In this document: positions 16,131 through 37,738 of the stretch, one piece after another
Numbering within the stretch: position 1 is the first letter of the stretch
Layout of the letters: each line of letters begins with the position of its first letter
Source of the DNA: Amoebidium appalachense
Lineage: Eukaryota; Ichthyosporea
Assembly (NCBI GenBank): GCA_963693365.1
Contig: CAVNZM010000007.1
Coordinates: 5,084,001-5,148,000 of the forward strand
Reading direction: 5' to 3'
DNA: 64,000 nt
The notes under the pieces: generated by a model
The model's input: the letters and a program-made list of their open reading frames with translations, nothing else
The model's database searches: none
What the model was told of the DNA's origin: nothing
Position numbers and translations under genes: made by a program

Positions 16131-16850
16131 ACAACATGTACATGTGCTAGGCTGGCGCTCTAGTCAGGGTCTGCCATTGAACATTCTACAGGGACAGGGA
16201 GACACGTACGTACGTGTGCAGCTTGTGTGGGTGGTGTATGCCCCGTGTATGATGAGACCTGCGAAGTCATGAGAAGCTCCCCCCCCCGGGCCGGGGGGGG
16301 GGGGGCTTTTGGGCGTTCCGATTCGGCCGGGACGATTTTCGGAACTGTGTTTTCAAATATCGGAAATTCCGATTCTTTCCCGTTAATTCGAACCCTGGTC
16401 AGTGACTCACTGTTGTACATGCGGGTAGCATCGTCATGCAGTGAGCGAGGCTTCTGTACGTGGGGAGGGGGGAAAAAAACGTGAAGCTATGGCTACCTAA
16501 GCGTATCACATTATGCATACTGTATGGTCATGAATTAGGATTTGAAACTGTTTATCAAAAGTTTCCAATTATTTCGTGTATATGTACACGATTCACCGTG
16601 CATATGTATATTGCAGTGAGAAGTGCGTTACTCAGTGTGATCAATTAGAAGCGAGAGTTTTTCAAAGATAAAGCATATATATATGTTTAACATATATACA
16701 TATATTTATATAAATGTTTTGGTTGATTGTTTCTTTTACTTATTAATTTATTTTCTTGCTTCAAGACTCGTCCTGCAATGCTTCTTTCTGCCAGAACCGA
16801 GCCGCCGTACACGTCGCCCGCCGATCGGGCCCAACGCTTGAAACAGAGAG
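16131..16850. other. Gene-free spacer upstream of amidase copy 2
   Basis: Mixed sequence with an AT-rich tatata segment at 16672-16712. No open frame with a recognisable product. Confidence 0.5.
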
Positions 16851-16851
16851 C

Positions 16852-16970
16852 GAGGTTTGATTGGCCAGGTTTTGAAACTAAAAATTTAGAGCAACCCCAC
16901 TTTGTAACCAATCTAAATTTAGGATCTTGAAAGAATGTACGGGCTTTAACCCGCCCAGGGTATATAAACA
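16852..16970 (+). promoter_or_regulatory. CCAAT and TATA boxes of Ntn amidase copy 2
   Basis: gattggcc at 16859-16866 (inverted CCAAT) and gggtatataaacaag at about 16958-16972. The TATA box is about 225 bp upstream of the ATG at 17187. The sequence is unlike the copy 1 promoter, so the two copies do not share their control region. Confidence 0.6.
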
Positions 16971-17186
16971 AGTCGTAACCGGCCACAAACGCATCCAATT
17001 CAAGTGGCCTCCCAATCCACATAATCATTTGAAAAACATCTCATTGCTCTCATTGACCACTTGCGTATTCTCAACAACGGCAATCGCAGGCCAACACCTA
17101 AGCGCTATTATATTAAGTGGCAACTTACTTTACAAACAAGTATCCTCCATAGTGTCATAGCCCAAGTGCTGCATTAAACCACAAAC

Positions 17187-18455
17187 ATGGCCGGATCTGC
17201 AGCCACATGCTCTGCGGGATCCATTGTGACAACAATGCGGCGTGTTTATGTAGCTGCAGCTGCCTCGAGTCTACTCTTTCTGGTCCCCAGCACCCTAGCT
17301 TGCAGCGAGCTCAAGCTGCGCTACGCCACGGCGCAGAATTACCACGTGTCTGCGCGCACCATGGACTGGGGCGCACCGGACTTCAACAGCTACATCAACG
17401 TCGTGCCTCGTGGCGCCCCCACCGAGCTCGTGCCGGTCAAGGGCTGCGACTGGTGCAACAGCACGCCAGCCGTCCCCACGGTGCACGGCTACGTGTACAT
17501 GGACGGTTTGCGCAAGCCCACCACCTCCCTGGACGGCCTCAACGAGGCCGGGCTGTCTGCCGCCATGCTGCTGCTGGACGCCACCACATACCAAAAGCCG
17601 CTGCAGTCCGACCCGCGGCCCGTGCTGGGCTCGTACAGCCTGGTCAAGTACATGCTGGCCGTGTGCGACTCCGTGGCCTGTGTGCGCCGCCAGTTTGAGA
17701 CCCACCAGATAGCCGAGGGCCACCTGCCCGAGCTGGACATCTTTGCCTCACGCGGTGGCCGGCTGGGGGGCCACCTGCAGTTCCACGACACAGCCGGCCA
17801 GTCGCTGGTGGTGGAGTTCATCGGCACGCAGAACGCCACCCTGGCGCCTGAGTGCTTTGCCTCAAAAGACTCCATCCACAGCAGGGCCCACGAGGCCGGG
17901 GCGCGGGTGTGCATGTACGACAGCCGCAACGTCATGACCATGACCAACGACCCCACTTGGGAGGTCATGCGTGCCGAGCTGCGAACACGGCTCAACGGCA
18001 CCGAATATGAAGACGTGGCGGTGGTGTCCAACGCCACGCTCGAGGCGGCCATGCACGGTGCCGGCAGCACCACGCCCGAGGACCGGCTGGTGCAGATGGC
18101 CATGCTGCAGGAGAGTGCCGTGCGCAGCGGGGGGGCTTGGGCCGGGGCACTGGGGCCCCACCTGCCGTCGTACGTGTGCAGCGACCCGGCCGTGGACCAC
18201 GTGAGCGCGGCCACGGCCATGATTGGGCGCGTGTCGCTGGCCAAGGGCGCCGACGACTGGACCACGGCCTGGACCGTTGTGCGCGACCACAGCGCCCGGC
18301 GGCTGTACTTCTCCACGCCGGCCGTGCGCAACCTGCAGATGGTCGACCTCACAAAGCTGCGCCTGGACGACCCCACGGCAACACGCGTGGCCATCCCCAT
18401 GGCCTTCCACACCGGCCCCTACTACAATGACGTCACAGAGGCACTGTTTGCATAG
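17187..18455 (+). CDS. Secreted choloylglycine-hydrolase/penicillin V acylase-type Ntn amidase, copy 2
   Basis: 422 residues in one exon. The signal peptide (MRRVYVAAAASSLLFLVP, then STLA) ends at Cys39, the predicted N-terminal nucleophile exposed by cleavage. The mature 384 residues appear identical to copy 1, including SARTMDWG (Arg and Asp), TNDPTWEV (Asn) and WTVVRDHSARR. The five base differences I could find between the copies are all synonymous. Nucleotide similarity begins at the Cys codon (tgcagcgagctcaagctg) and stops a few bases past the stop codon (atagatgcgattt); signal sequences, promoters and 3' flanks differ. That fits gene conversion, or a duplication that captured a different leader. 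Both copies begin MAGS. Substrate unknown; the two leaders may route the same enzyme differently (inference). Confidence 0.88.
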   Translation: MAGSAATCSAGSIVTTMRRVYVAAAASSLLFLVPSTLACSELKLRYATAQNYHVSARTMDWGAPDFNSYINVVPRGAPTELVPVKGCDWCNSTPAVPTVHGYVYMDGLRKPTTSLDGLNEAGLSAAMLLLDATTYQKPLQSDPRPVLGSYSLVKYMLAVCDSVACVRRQFETHQIAEGHLPELDIFASRGGRLGGHLQFHDTAGQSLVVEFIGTQNATLAPECFASKDSIHSRAHEAGARVCMYDSRNVMTMTNDPTWEVMRAELRTRLNGTEYEDVAVVSNATLEAAMHGAGSTTPEDRLVQMAMLQESAVRSGGAWAGALGPHLPSYVCSDPAVDHVSAATAMIGRVSLAKGADDWTTAWTVVRDHSARRLYFSTPAVRNLQMVDLTKLRLDDPTATRVAIPMAFHTGPYYNDVTEALFA

Positions 18456-18943
18456 ATGCGATTTCGATACATATGCATATTAGTTCACACTATAGAAGCA
18501 AGCACAGTGCGAGTTATTATAACTGTGTGGCCTTTTGATTCGTGAACTCTCAGGAACTTAAAGGCACTGCAAGTTTCTATCGAGCAAATAAATAAAGGCT
18601 TTTGGTGCTCATCACATCTGTTCCAATCATATGGGGCACATCCATTTCAAGTCTAGATGTGATCATCTGACCCGACCCGGAACCCTCACAATCCCTTAAA
18701 GTTGATGCAATTGTCACCATCATGGACTAGTGTTGATCTAGGGGGAACCCCTCTGAATAAGTTCTGGTTGTAGGTTTATTCAAAGGTGTGCAAAGTTCTG
18801 TCTAGAATCACAGAAATATTCACAGAAAAGAGCCTTAAAAATAAAATCAAATTGAACAACATTTTGGTACAGAACGTATTTTTTTTTTTTTTTTAAAAAA
18901 AAAAGGGGGGGGGGGGGGGGGGGAAAGAAAAGGGGAAAAAAAA

Positions 18944-18983
<40 letters not shown>

Positions 18984-20545
18984 CCGCCGCCGCCGCGACC
19001 GTTGACTACGTTTCCTCTTTGTTATGCCTGCGTGATCCCCTCCTTGCTCACCCAATTCACTGCGACCAGCTGGTCATTTCCACAATTCTCCGCTTTCGTG
19101 ATCACCCTTTTTCTCTTGTTCTCTCTCGTGCCTTTCTCTTTATATTCCGTATATCCTTCCTTTTTCTGCCTTACCAATGCCAGGGGGGCCAAGGCACACA
19201 CACACTGAGCGAAAACACCCACTGGCAGGCACACACATGCACCCAAACTGGAACCGACACGTGCACAGCCACAGACGTGCCCACACCGTTACAGAGACAT
19301 ACACACAAAGACACAATGTAAATCATACAGACTGCACACAGCGCCACCTATTTCTTTTGGCATGCAACCTCTGCCGTGGTCCCTCCCCTCCGTCCCCTGA
19401 GCGCCTCCCCGCCCCTCCTCAGAGCAATCCCCTCCCCCCTCATTGCAACCCCCCCCCCTCCCCCCTTCCCCTCCCTCTTTCCTACGACCCCCCCGTACGG
19501 ACAACCCTCCCCCACCTTTCTCCTCCCCCTCCTCCGGGTCCCTTTTCCTCCCCTAGGCCTCCCCCCCCCCCCCCCCCCCTTCCCCCCTCCTACAAACCCC
19601 CCCTACGGACCATCCTTTTACCTCTTTCTCCCCCCCTCCCCCCCTCCCCCCCCCTTCCTCTCCCCCCCACCTCTTTCCCGCCCTGGCTATGATAAAGGGG
19701 CTGAGTGAACTGCATCGTTGATGTTTTCGCAAAGCTCATCTTTTATCCAAATAAGACAACCACGCACCCTGCTCAGGTCACTACTTGCACAAGGTTTCGC
19801 AGGCAGCATGGCTGTTGTTAAGTGGGGCCCCATGCCCAATACCATTGAATATCATGATTATCTCAGAAGATTCTCAGGGCGCTCGCCACGTGCACTTCAA
19901 CTTGTGATATTTGGAGATACTGACGGGATAGTTGCGTTGAAATTTAGTTTGACGATGATAGTATGATAGAATAAGTGCAATGATATACACAGCAACAGAA
20001 TTACTTTCGTTAGCCAGTTACCTACGCGTAGCGATAGAGGGAAAGCTGCTGAAAAGATGGTGGTGCCAGTGGTGATGGTGGTGGGGGTGGTGGGGGTGGG
20101 TATTTTATTTATTTATTTATTTATCTTTATTTTTTAATTTTTTTGGGGGGGGGGGAGGGGGGGGGGGGGAGGAGGAGGATTTTTGCTTAAAAAAGGGAGG
20201 GAAAAAGAAAAAGAAAGGTATACACGACCCGAACATCAAATGGATTAATGGGCAATGGATTAGATATTCAACCCAATCATCGACACACCCTTATTATAGG
20301 AAAGCACCTATCTGGGGAGAGACAACCGAACTACTGCAGCTGGGGGGCATGAAATTCCAAAACCGACAATTCCAACACCAACACACCCATGCACACACGC
20401 ACACACACACACAGACACACACAGACACAGACGTGTACACATAAACACACAATCACACAAGACATACACACACACCCTCTCTCACGGTCTCTCTCGAGCT
20501 CCTCCTTCTTCCATCCTCTCCAACACACGCGCGTGCGCGCGCTCT

Positions 20546-20614
<69 letters not shown>

Positions 20615-21955
20615 AACACACACACACACACGCACACACACACAATCCCCCCCCCCCCCCCCCCCCCCCCCCCACCCTACCCCCCTCCCTACTCCTGCCT
20701 CCCCACCCTCCCTTCGTGCGCGTTCATCGAGCCCCCCCGCCCCGCCCCCTTCCCCCCCCCTTCCCTCCTCCCCCGGCGGCTCTGCGAGGGAAATAGTGAC
20801 ACAAGGCCATCAAGTTTATTTTACCCAGGTCTGTATCAATCACCATTCCCATAATTCAACTTAACAACCTTGGATGAATAGATCTATCGGATGGAAGTGC
20901 AACTAATTATTATATATTGCCCTTAATGATGAAAGCACAGGCAATCATGTGTTGTTTTGGCCTCCAATTTTCAGCTGATTCAAAAAATCAAGGAACTATA
21001 AGAGTAGAGGCAGAACTATTGGTGTGTATGGGTTTACTCATCAACCACATTGTACATCGCCTATATAACACACCCACACCCCTAATCCCTTGCACAACAT
21101 GCAGATACCTTGTAACTTATGGATACAGTGTGCGAAAAAATAACTTTCATATTTGCATACACAAATATGTTGTGCATGCACGTGCATCGGTCATTTCAAA
21201 GAGCACGGTCCACGGGCCCATTCTGTTGGTTCAATATGCTAGCTCAGTAGCAGCCTAGGAATAAACCAGAATTCAATAATTTATTAAGCATTAACCCTTC
21301 AACATCTTTCAATAGGGATGCATTAACGTTCTCATCACTTATAGTGTACACGTACTGCTGGCTGCCAATTCATATAAAGGGTATTACTAAGCCGCAATGT
21401 TATTTCAAGATTGATGTTTTGTTGCCGCATAATGTTATTTCAAGATTATTATGGAGAAACTACACGAAATCATTCGTAAAAAATTGAAAGTCTTGAACAG
21501 ATATACCACAATCATGGCAGCAACAGCTCTTCGGCATACATATCGAATTCCGGATCCGGAAACGAAGGCCGTGTAAACCAACCAGACCTTCCACATAGAC
21601 TGTAACTTACTAAGTTACAAGTGGCCGTTTTATCGCGACGGTGCCGGGATGCACAGCAATTACAGTTGCGGTGTTTTTTTTCCAGCCTTCGGCACCAACA
21701 CATAATGTATCATGCACCGTCCACAAGAGGTGCCAAGGTTGATGTGAGGGGTGTGCGCGGCCAGGGAGACACAGTAGCCTGCTGAAGAAAAGATTTGTGT
21801 TGTTAATGTTAGTTTATTGGGTCAAGCTAAATTGAACAACAACGGCACATAACAATACGAATGATACTATAAATGATCAGATTATCTATTTGACCATAAC
21901 ATCCCGCGAATATAGGCACGGACTAATCAACAAAAACAAACCCAAACAAAAAATT
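18456..21955. other. Intergenic spacer of about 3.5 kb with simple repeats
   Basis: Contains T/A/G/C homopolymer blocks (18880-18982), C-rich DNA (19380-19680), poly-G (20143-20170), (CA)n (20548-20613) with C34 (20647-20673), and AT-rich unique DNA (20800-21950). Frames at 19718-19966 and 20917-21258 have no recognisable domain or gene signals. An aataaa at 18588 could be the poly-A signal of amidase copy 2. Confidence 0.5.
21948..21953 (-). terminator. Pol III terminator of tRNA-Arg
   Basis: Six consecutive T residues on the minus strand, two bases after the discriminator base. Confidence 0.85.
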
Positions 21956-22029
21956 CGACCGCGGCAGGACTCGAACCTGCAATCTCCTGATCCGTAGTCA
22001 GGTGCCTTATCCAATTTGGCCACGCGGCC
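21956..22029 (-). tRNA. tRNA-Arg (anticodon ACG)
   Basis: On the minus strand the 74-base gene starts GGCCGCGTGGCC. The acceptor stem GGCCGCG pairs with CGCGGTC (one G-T pair) and the discriminator is G. The anticodon arm is CCTGA-CTACGGA-TCAGG, giving anticodon ACG, which reads CGU/CGC/CGA after A34 editing. The T arm is GCAGG-TTCGAGT-CCTGC, a perfect B box. There is no intron and no encoded CCA. Confidence 0.95.
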
Positions 22030-22162
22030 GTCGATGAATGCTGGCGGGCCAGTAAACATTAGACGGATCACTACCAAGCAGGACGCCTTTCACGACCACA
22101 AAGCTGAAAACGTGAACAGAAAATGCAGCCCCCTACAACATTCCGCCGCCCTCTTTCCCCAG

Positions 22163-22309
22163 CTAATAAGAGATAGTAATGGCTGATGCGACAATTATCC
22201 ATGACGAACGAAGGGTCTTTTCTTTGCTTGCAAAGTGCGGGTTATTCTCCGATTGAGTAACTGCTGGCTGGAGGAGCGGTTGAAAATACAGAAGGCTAAC
22301 ATATGGCAC
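22163..22309 (-). other. Candidate terminal exon of the RING/ZZ gene
   Basis: Follows an AG acceptor in the phase left by exon 7 and reads VPYVSLLYFQPLLQPAVTQS, about 28 more residues, then TAG. No domain is recognisable; upstream it borders a 38-bp tandem duplication (ctttggatt..tctctctg..gtg.tatgag). It may be a chance frame. Confidence 0.3.
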
Positions 22310-22686
22310 CTCATAGCACACCAGAGAGAAAAATCCAAAGCCAATTCTCATAACACATCAGAGAGAAGAATCCAAAGCCAAAACACACGGCATTTTCCCC
22401 ACCAGAAGTAAACAAAACAGACAAAAGAAATGTACGGTGTTCTACTAGTAATGAGAAAGAGCAAAGTATTACAACCAACCCACGCAGAGGAAGAGAAACA
22501 GCAAAACATAAATAGCCAGAACACACCGTAAGCTAAACACCCACCGGTACGCACCCATCCACAGCGGTATCAGAATATTTAAAGGGCCACGGGATCAGAA
22601 CACAGTTAAGAATAAAGACATCACGATGCATCACGGGTGGCAAAAAACCGGTAAAAACAAAAACGAAAAATCGACTTATTACTTAC

Positions 22687-29307
<6,621 letters not shown>

Positions 29308-30283
29308 GTTTGTGGAACCGAATCCGGACAGAGTTTTCCACTTTTGTATCTGCTTGCTTTACTAGAGGCAAACTTAAAGTATGCCCTAATACACTTTCAC
29401 TAGCGCAGGATAACTCAAGCTGTACACTATCATACGGTAGTTTACTCGCTCCCAGATATAACACAGTCCTTGCGAGCTCTTTTGGCGGTGCGACGGCTGG
29501 TTGCGATCACGCATGCATGCACGGCAAGCTCTGCTAACCTTATAAAATATCCAGGTGTACTAGTCTGGTTGTGGTTATTAGTCTTCAGAACAGGAAGACG
29601 TGAACAGTAAGTTATCTTCCACGTACGAAGTTGAACTCCAATGCAAACTGCTGCCTCGGCAGTGTCGTGTGCAGTGTGCAACGGTGCGTGTTGCGTTCGA
29701 GGAATTTGAACCCATCATAGAAAGGCTTCCAAGCCGCAGAAAAGCAGGCTATGTTGATCCGTGATGAACTACGAATCAAATACGTACAAATAGATGTCCA
29801 CCAATTATAATGATCTGTGGCTTTTGTGCTAACGAATGAGATTTATTGGCTGAGGAATGTCTGCCGAGGCCAAGGTAGTTACAGGGAGACGTGGGGTTTT
29901 CTCACGGTATATGCCGGCATCTATATGAGAACCGTATGAGAAACCTTTCACACTTCAGTATAACATTACGAACTGCAATGGATATATAGTTGTTTCAAGC
30001 ATTTATGACGTCTATTTCCCGACATTCCAAGAGGAGCTCCCATTATTCCCCGCCACAGGCAGCAGAACGCTCCCAGAATGGTATGTGCCAGCCTTGCTAT
30101 TGATTGGTGGTATAAAGATAGCCAATCATATTTGCGGTGAGCTCCATTTTAGGCTGTTTTGGGAGTCTTTTGATTGGTCATAATGGATACGCCTAAGTCT
30201 TTGCCTGTCCGATCATCAGAGTCTAGCACAGGTCTGTGCCACTGCCGTGGTCATCGTTTGCAAAGCAGTGCACTGCACAGCAC

Positions 30284-30330
<47 letters not shown>

Positions 30331-30476
30331 CGTGCCTGCGTGCGTGCGCGTGCGTGTACACGTGTGCCCTCGTCTGTCTGTACCATGTGCGTTCGCCGTG
30401 TGTCTATGTGTGCCCTCGTCTGCGTATGTGTGTTACGTGTGTGTGTGTGTGTGTGTATACTGTACATGTGTGTATG

Positions 30477-30508
<32 letters not shown>

Positions 30509-30633
30509 ACCTTGTGTTGTTTGTGTATCATCACGGTGTCTACATTGCCAATGGGTAGTACGTGTATGGGTACTTGTGTAGCCTGTGTGTGTGCATTTTA
30601 CGGTAATTTTAGTTCTTGTGTTGCCAAGTGTGT

Positions 30634-30707
<74 letters not shown>
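29308..30707. other. Region upstream of the RING/ZZ gene, with CCAAT boxes, GT repeats and poly-G
   Basis: 29308-30280 is unique DNA. A CCAAT-TATA cluster (gattggtggtataaagatag, about 30099-30118, followed by ccaatcat) faces right and sits 70 bp before an ATG at 30183 (MDTPKSLPVRSSESST). That may start a small plus-strand transcript, but I cannot follow it further with confidence. 30285-30510 is GT-rich, and 30648-30707 is a run of 60 G. Confidence 0.4.
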
Positions 30708-30709
<2 letters not shown>

Positions 30710-30901
30710 GAATGCGGAACACGGTACGAAGTACGCATACACGAAGTACACATGCAAAGGCAAACATTCAAGTATGCAACATCAGCCATGCGCACAGTAT
30801 GCGTCATAAGCAGAGCCCATCCTCAGGGAGGGCCCAAGTCATCAATTGCGTCTGAGTTTCGACCCCTTAGCCCGCGTATATACGACTCTGGGTTGTCACG
30901 G
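30708..30901 (-). repeat. Poly-C-tailed element: body plus part of head module
   Basis: Minus-strand copy. The plus strand reads ttgaatgcggaacacggtac, aagtatgcaacatcagccat, gcataagcagagcccatcct with small variations (body, 30708-30836), then agtttcgacccctta (head fragment, to 30901). Its 3' end abuts 60 G on the plus strand (a 60-C tail on its own strand), itself preceded by (GT)n, the complement of (CA)n. The body is nearly identical to the copy at 55678-55821. Confidence 0.8.
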
Positions 30902-30908
30902 TATGTGT

Positions 30909-30950
<42 letters not shown>

Positions 30951-30998
30951 TAATGGTGGTGGCTGCGACGGTGGTGGTGGTGGTGGTGGTGGTGGTGG

Positions 30999-31078
<80 letters not shown>

Positions 31079-31086
31079 GGGGGGGA
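30902..31086. repeat. (GT)n, (GGT)n, T17, (GT)n, G-run block
   Basis: (GT)22, then (GGT)10, a T run, (GT)10 and about 47 G residues in 185 bp. Confidence 0.9.
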
Positions 31087-31570
31087 GGGACCTTAAAGTT
31101 TGAGTTGAATGGGAGCCAGCTCTTATTCATGATGGCAAAACCAGGTGCTTATCTATTTTCTTTTTTTTGACCTACCGGCACAAGCCCTGCATCGTAACAA
31201 GGTCCCAATAATCCGGCTTTTTCTTTTTCTTGTTTATAAAATATTATGTACATACCAGGGCAACGAATAGAAACAACCGACTACGTTAAATGGTAAACTT
31301 TAAGGCATAATAAACAACCTTGCACAAGTTTTAGCACTTCGGCCCCCACTCTATCACGTGCACTTCCACAGCAATCACCAAACGATCATAATTACTCACC
31401 TCAAAACGAAAGTTGAAAGCGCAAAACAACAGCAGCTAATTTAGGGTTGTAACTCTTGTCAATAATTCTCAGAAACGTTAGCCGACTTAAGTTGGATTGA
31501 TGCCATGGTTTCTATCCGCACGCCGCGCCCATCCATTCACACTGAAGTCTTGTACGCACCATGACGATCA

Positions 31571-31780
31571 CTACACGGTGTCTAAGTAACGGTTGTGCCT
31601 TTTTACATTCAGCAAAATGCCAAGGCCGCTAACGCCACCAATAGAAAGGGCAAAAATTAAGCAGGATCCACCAGATTCAACAACGAAGAGTGCGCCGGAT
31701 TGCTGTATTAGCCCCGTGGCGTTGCCGTTGTGGCGAACACAGCCATGCTCGTAGCCACCGAGACAGTTGAACACCTGCAA
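31571..31780 (-). other. Candidate terminal exon encoding a membrane anchor
   Basis: A strong acceptor (ctttttttgcag) precedes a frame that runs to TAG at 31571. It reads VFNCLGGYEHGCVRHNGNAT, later SCLIFALSIGGVSGLGILLN and VKRHNRYLDTV: a hydrophobic span of about 20 residues followed by a short basic tail, like a C-terminal transmembrane anchor. It lies downstream of the ubiquitin-like gene on the same strand but I could not join it in phase, so its owner is uncertain. A second candidate exon (about 32260-32305) lies between. Confidence 0.35.
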
Positions 31781-32343
31781 AAAAAGAGTTCAAAGAAAAA
31801 AATGGGTTAGCCCAGGTTTGATTCCAGGACCCGTAACCCCTTCCCCCGGGCCTCCTATTATGTATGCATCAAGAGTCCGCTGCTGTCTGTGTTTGTGTGT
31901 GCCTTTGCGGTATGCGTGTTTGTGTGTGCTTGATGTGTGTGGGTGGGCATGTTATATGGATTGTGTGTGCACACGCTCTCATGTGCAGGCATCCTTGCAG
32001 GGATAAAAAGCGCAAACCCATCCTCCCTCCTCCCCTCCCCCTCCCCCCCCCCAAAACAACAACAACACACACATACACAATTCTGTTTCACAAGCCCCCA
32101 AGGCCCCATCCCCCCCCCCCCTCCCCCCCGTCCCCGCCAACACACACACCCATACACAATTTCTCGAGAGCGTGTGTGCGCGCACACACACACACAGGCA
32201 CACACACAAACACACACACACACACAACCCCCCCCCCCCCCCCCCCCCCCCCGGGGCCTCCTCGTTGTTGCACCATACCTTCCTCCCAAGCTGTGCTGCT
32301 CATGGTTGCGGAGGGCAAAATTCCTGTCGGAGGTCTCCAACCA

Positions 32344-32378
<35 letters not shown>

Positions 32379-32531
32379 TGTGTGCGCGTGCACACACACA
32401 CACACACACGTATGCGTGCATGCATGGAGGTAAGGGCGAGGTGAGAAGCGGAACAAGGCTCAACACAAAACCCACCATAATTTCCATTGCCACACAAGAC
32501 ATTATTAAATCCGCAACAAAAGGAAGGAGGG

Positions 32532-32581
<50 letters not shown>

Positions 32582-32972
32582 TCGGATGCAGAGCACAATT
32601 ATGAGGGAAAAAAATACAACACAATCCTCAGAAGGAAGCAGGACTTTCAGGAGAAGCCAAAATTTCCAGCGGTGGCGGCGGCGGTGGTATGTGTGTGGGG
32701 GGAGGGGGGGGGGGAAGGGGGGGGGGGGAGGAAGTAAGACACATTTAGGCGGAGGCAACCACGGAAACGAAGCGCGAAGGACTTTCAAGTTAGAAGCACA
32801 AAAGACAAAGAAGAACAAAGAAAAGGGACAAAAAAAAAGGGGGGGGGGGGGGGGGGGGGGTAGAATTCGTTACCTAGGAAAGCTGACGGAAAACAACACA
32901 AATCTTGTAAAAGAACGCACACACGGTTGCATCATCAGGCCCCGGGGTGGGGGGTGAGTGGGTGAGTGCGGT

Positions 32973-33050
<78 letters not shown>

Positions 33051-33085
33051 CGTGTGCGTGTGTGTGTGTGTGTGTCTTTGTGTTT

Positions 33086-33120
<35 letters not shown>

Positions 33121-33166
33121 GAGGGGGGGGAGGGGGGGGGGGGGGGCAAGGGGGAATAAAGTATAC

Positions 33167-36057
<2,891 letters not shown>

Positions 36058-36096
36058 CGTATCAGTGTCATCTGCAGTATTGTGGGTGTCTGTGTC

Positions 36097-36260
<164 letters not shown>

Positions 36261-36379
36261 TGGTGCATGAAAGCCCATGCCGCGTATGTGCATATACATA
36301 ACGGGTGTGCAGCCACTCCTAACAAGATGTGTACGAGACAAATACCCTCCCTTGCTCCTTCTTCCCTTTCCGTTAAGCC

Positions 36380-36417
<38 letters not shown>

Positions 36418-36777
36418 ACACACACACACAACCCCCTCCTTTCCCCACCCTGCCACACACGTTCACAATCCGCCCCACTACGCCCCACCTCCACCTGCAC
36501 ACCACACATACATCTCTAATCGTTCCCCTCTTCCCCCTCCCTCTCCCCCGCGCCCCCTACCACCCCCTCTCTGGTTTGAACTAACTCTCTCGGTCTTCAT
36601 ATCGCAATGTGTTTGCCATTCCTGCTGTACATCGCGCACCCCAAAAGTTTCGCCTTGTCTACATTTTTTTTTTTTCGCCGCCTCTTCGTTTCACTTGGTG
36701 GAAAAGTAGGCCGGAGAGTGGTGGTGGTGGTAGTGGTGGTGGTTGAAGGGGCGTTTGGGCGTTTGGGCGTTTGGGGG

Positions 36778-36823
<46 letters not shown>

Positions 36824-37298
36824 ATAATCATTCTGGTTCCCCTAATCATCTTTATTTTTATCCTATGCAGATGTGAGGGCACCTGCCCGTGTCTGTTTTT
36901 TCTTTCCTTCTGCACTTTTTTTTTGGTGTGTGTGTGTTGTTCACTGTTTTATTTCTTGGTGTTTTTTTTTGTTTGTTTGTTTGTTTGGGGGGGGGGGGGG
37001 GGGGGGGGGAGGGGGGGGAGGGGGGGGGGGGGAGGGGAGGGGGGGACCTTCAGACGACGGAACAACTGTTGCAGGTGTGGCAGGAGCGACCTGGGGAACA
37101 ATCACCTGGGGGGGGGGGGGGGGGGGGGGGGGGGGAGGGGGGGGAGACACTGTCAGCCATAAACATACACGTACATGGGAGAGAGAGTCTAGTTCCCTGT
37201 ATCCAAAAAGCCCTATACAAGCAATTCAGGTATTTATACCAATTTACACACCACGCATACACAGGATTGGAGATGCGGGAGAGGAAGGAGGGAGGGGG

Positions 37299-37337
<39 letters not shown>

Positions 37338-37445
37338 GGGCAACGAGAGGGGTGGGGTTGGGGGCGAGGAGGCGCGGGGGGGGGGGGGGGGGAGGGGGAG
37401 AGGGGGGAGGGGGGAGGGGGGAGAGGGGGGAGGGGGAGGGGGGAG
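36778..37445. repeat. Poly-G-rich block
   Basis: G runs of 20-44 bases at 36780-36821, 36987-37046, 37109-37144, 37287-37338 and 37377-37445, with short unique inserts including the 58-bp exon candidate at 37048-37105. Confidence 0.88.
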
Positions 37446-37676
37446 GAGGGGGCTGTCCTTACCTCAACAGGAGCAGTGACCTGGTGGCTGTGAATCTGTT
37501 GGTGGCGCACTGGCCGGATGTGGTTGCGGCCTGTGTGTGTGTGTGTGTGTGTGTGTGCGTGCGTGTGTGTGTGTGCGTGCGTGCGGGCGGGCGCATGCGT
37601 TAGTATGTTGTGTACAGGTGTGGGTATGCCCGTGGGTTTGTGCCCGAATGTGAAGCCTGTGTAGACGTGTGTGTGT

Positions 37677-37738
<62 letters not shown>

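Noticed and set aside
19718-19966. 82-codon open frame
   Set aside because: No domain, no neighbouring exon in phase, no promoter or splice support.
20917-21258. 113-codon open frame
   Set aside because: Composition is unlike the GC-rich genuine genes here and no family is recognisable.
21886-22077. 63-codon minus-strand frame
   Set aside because: It is a read-through of the tRNA-Arg gene.
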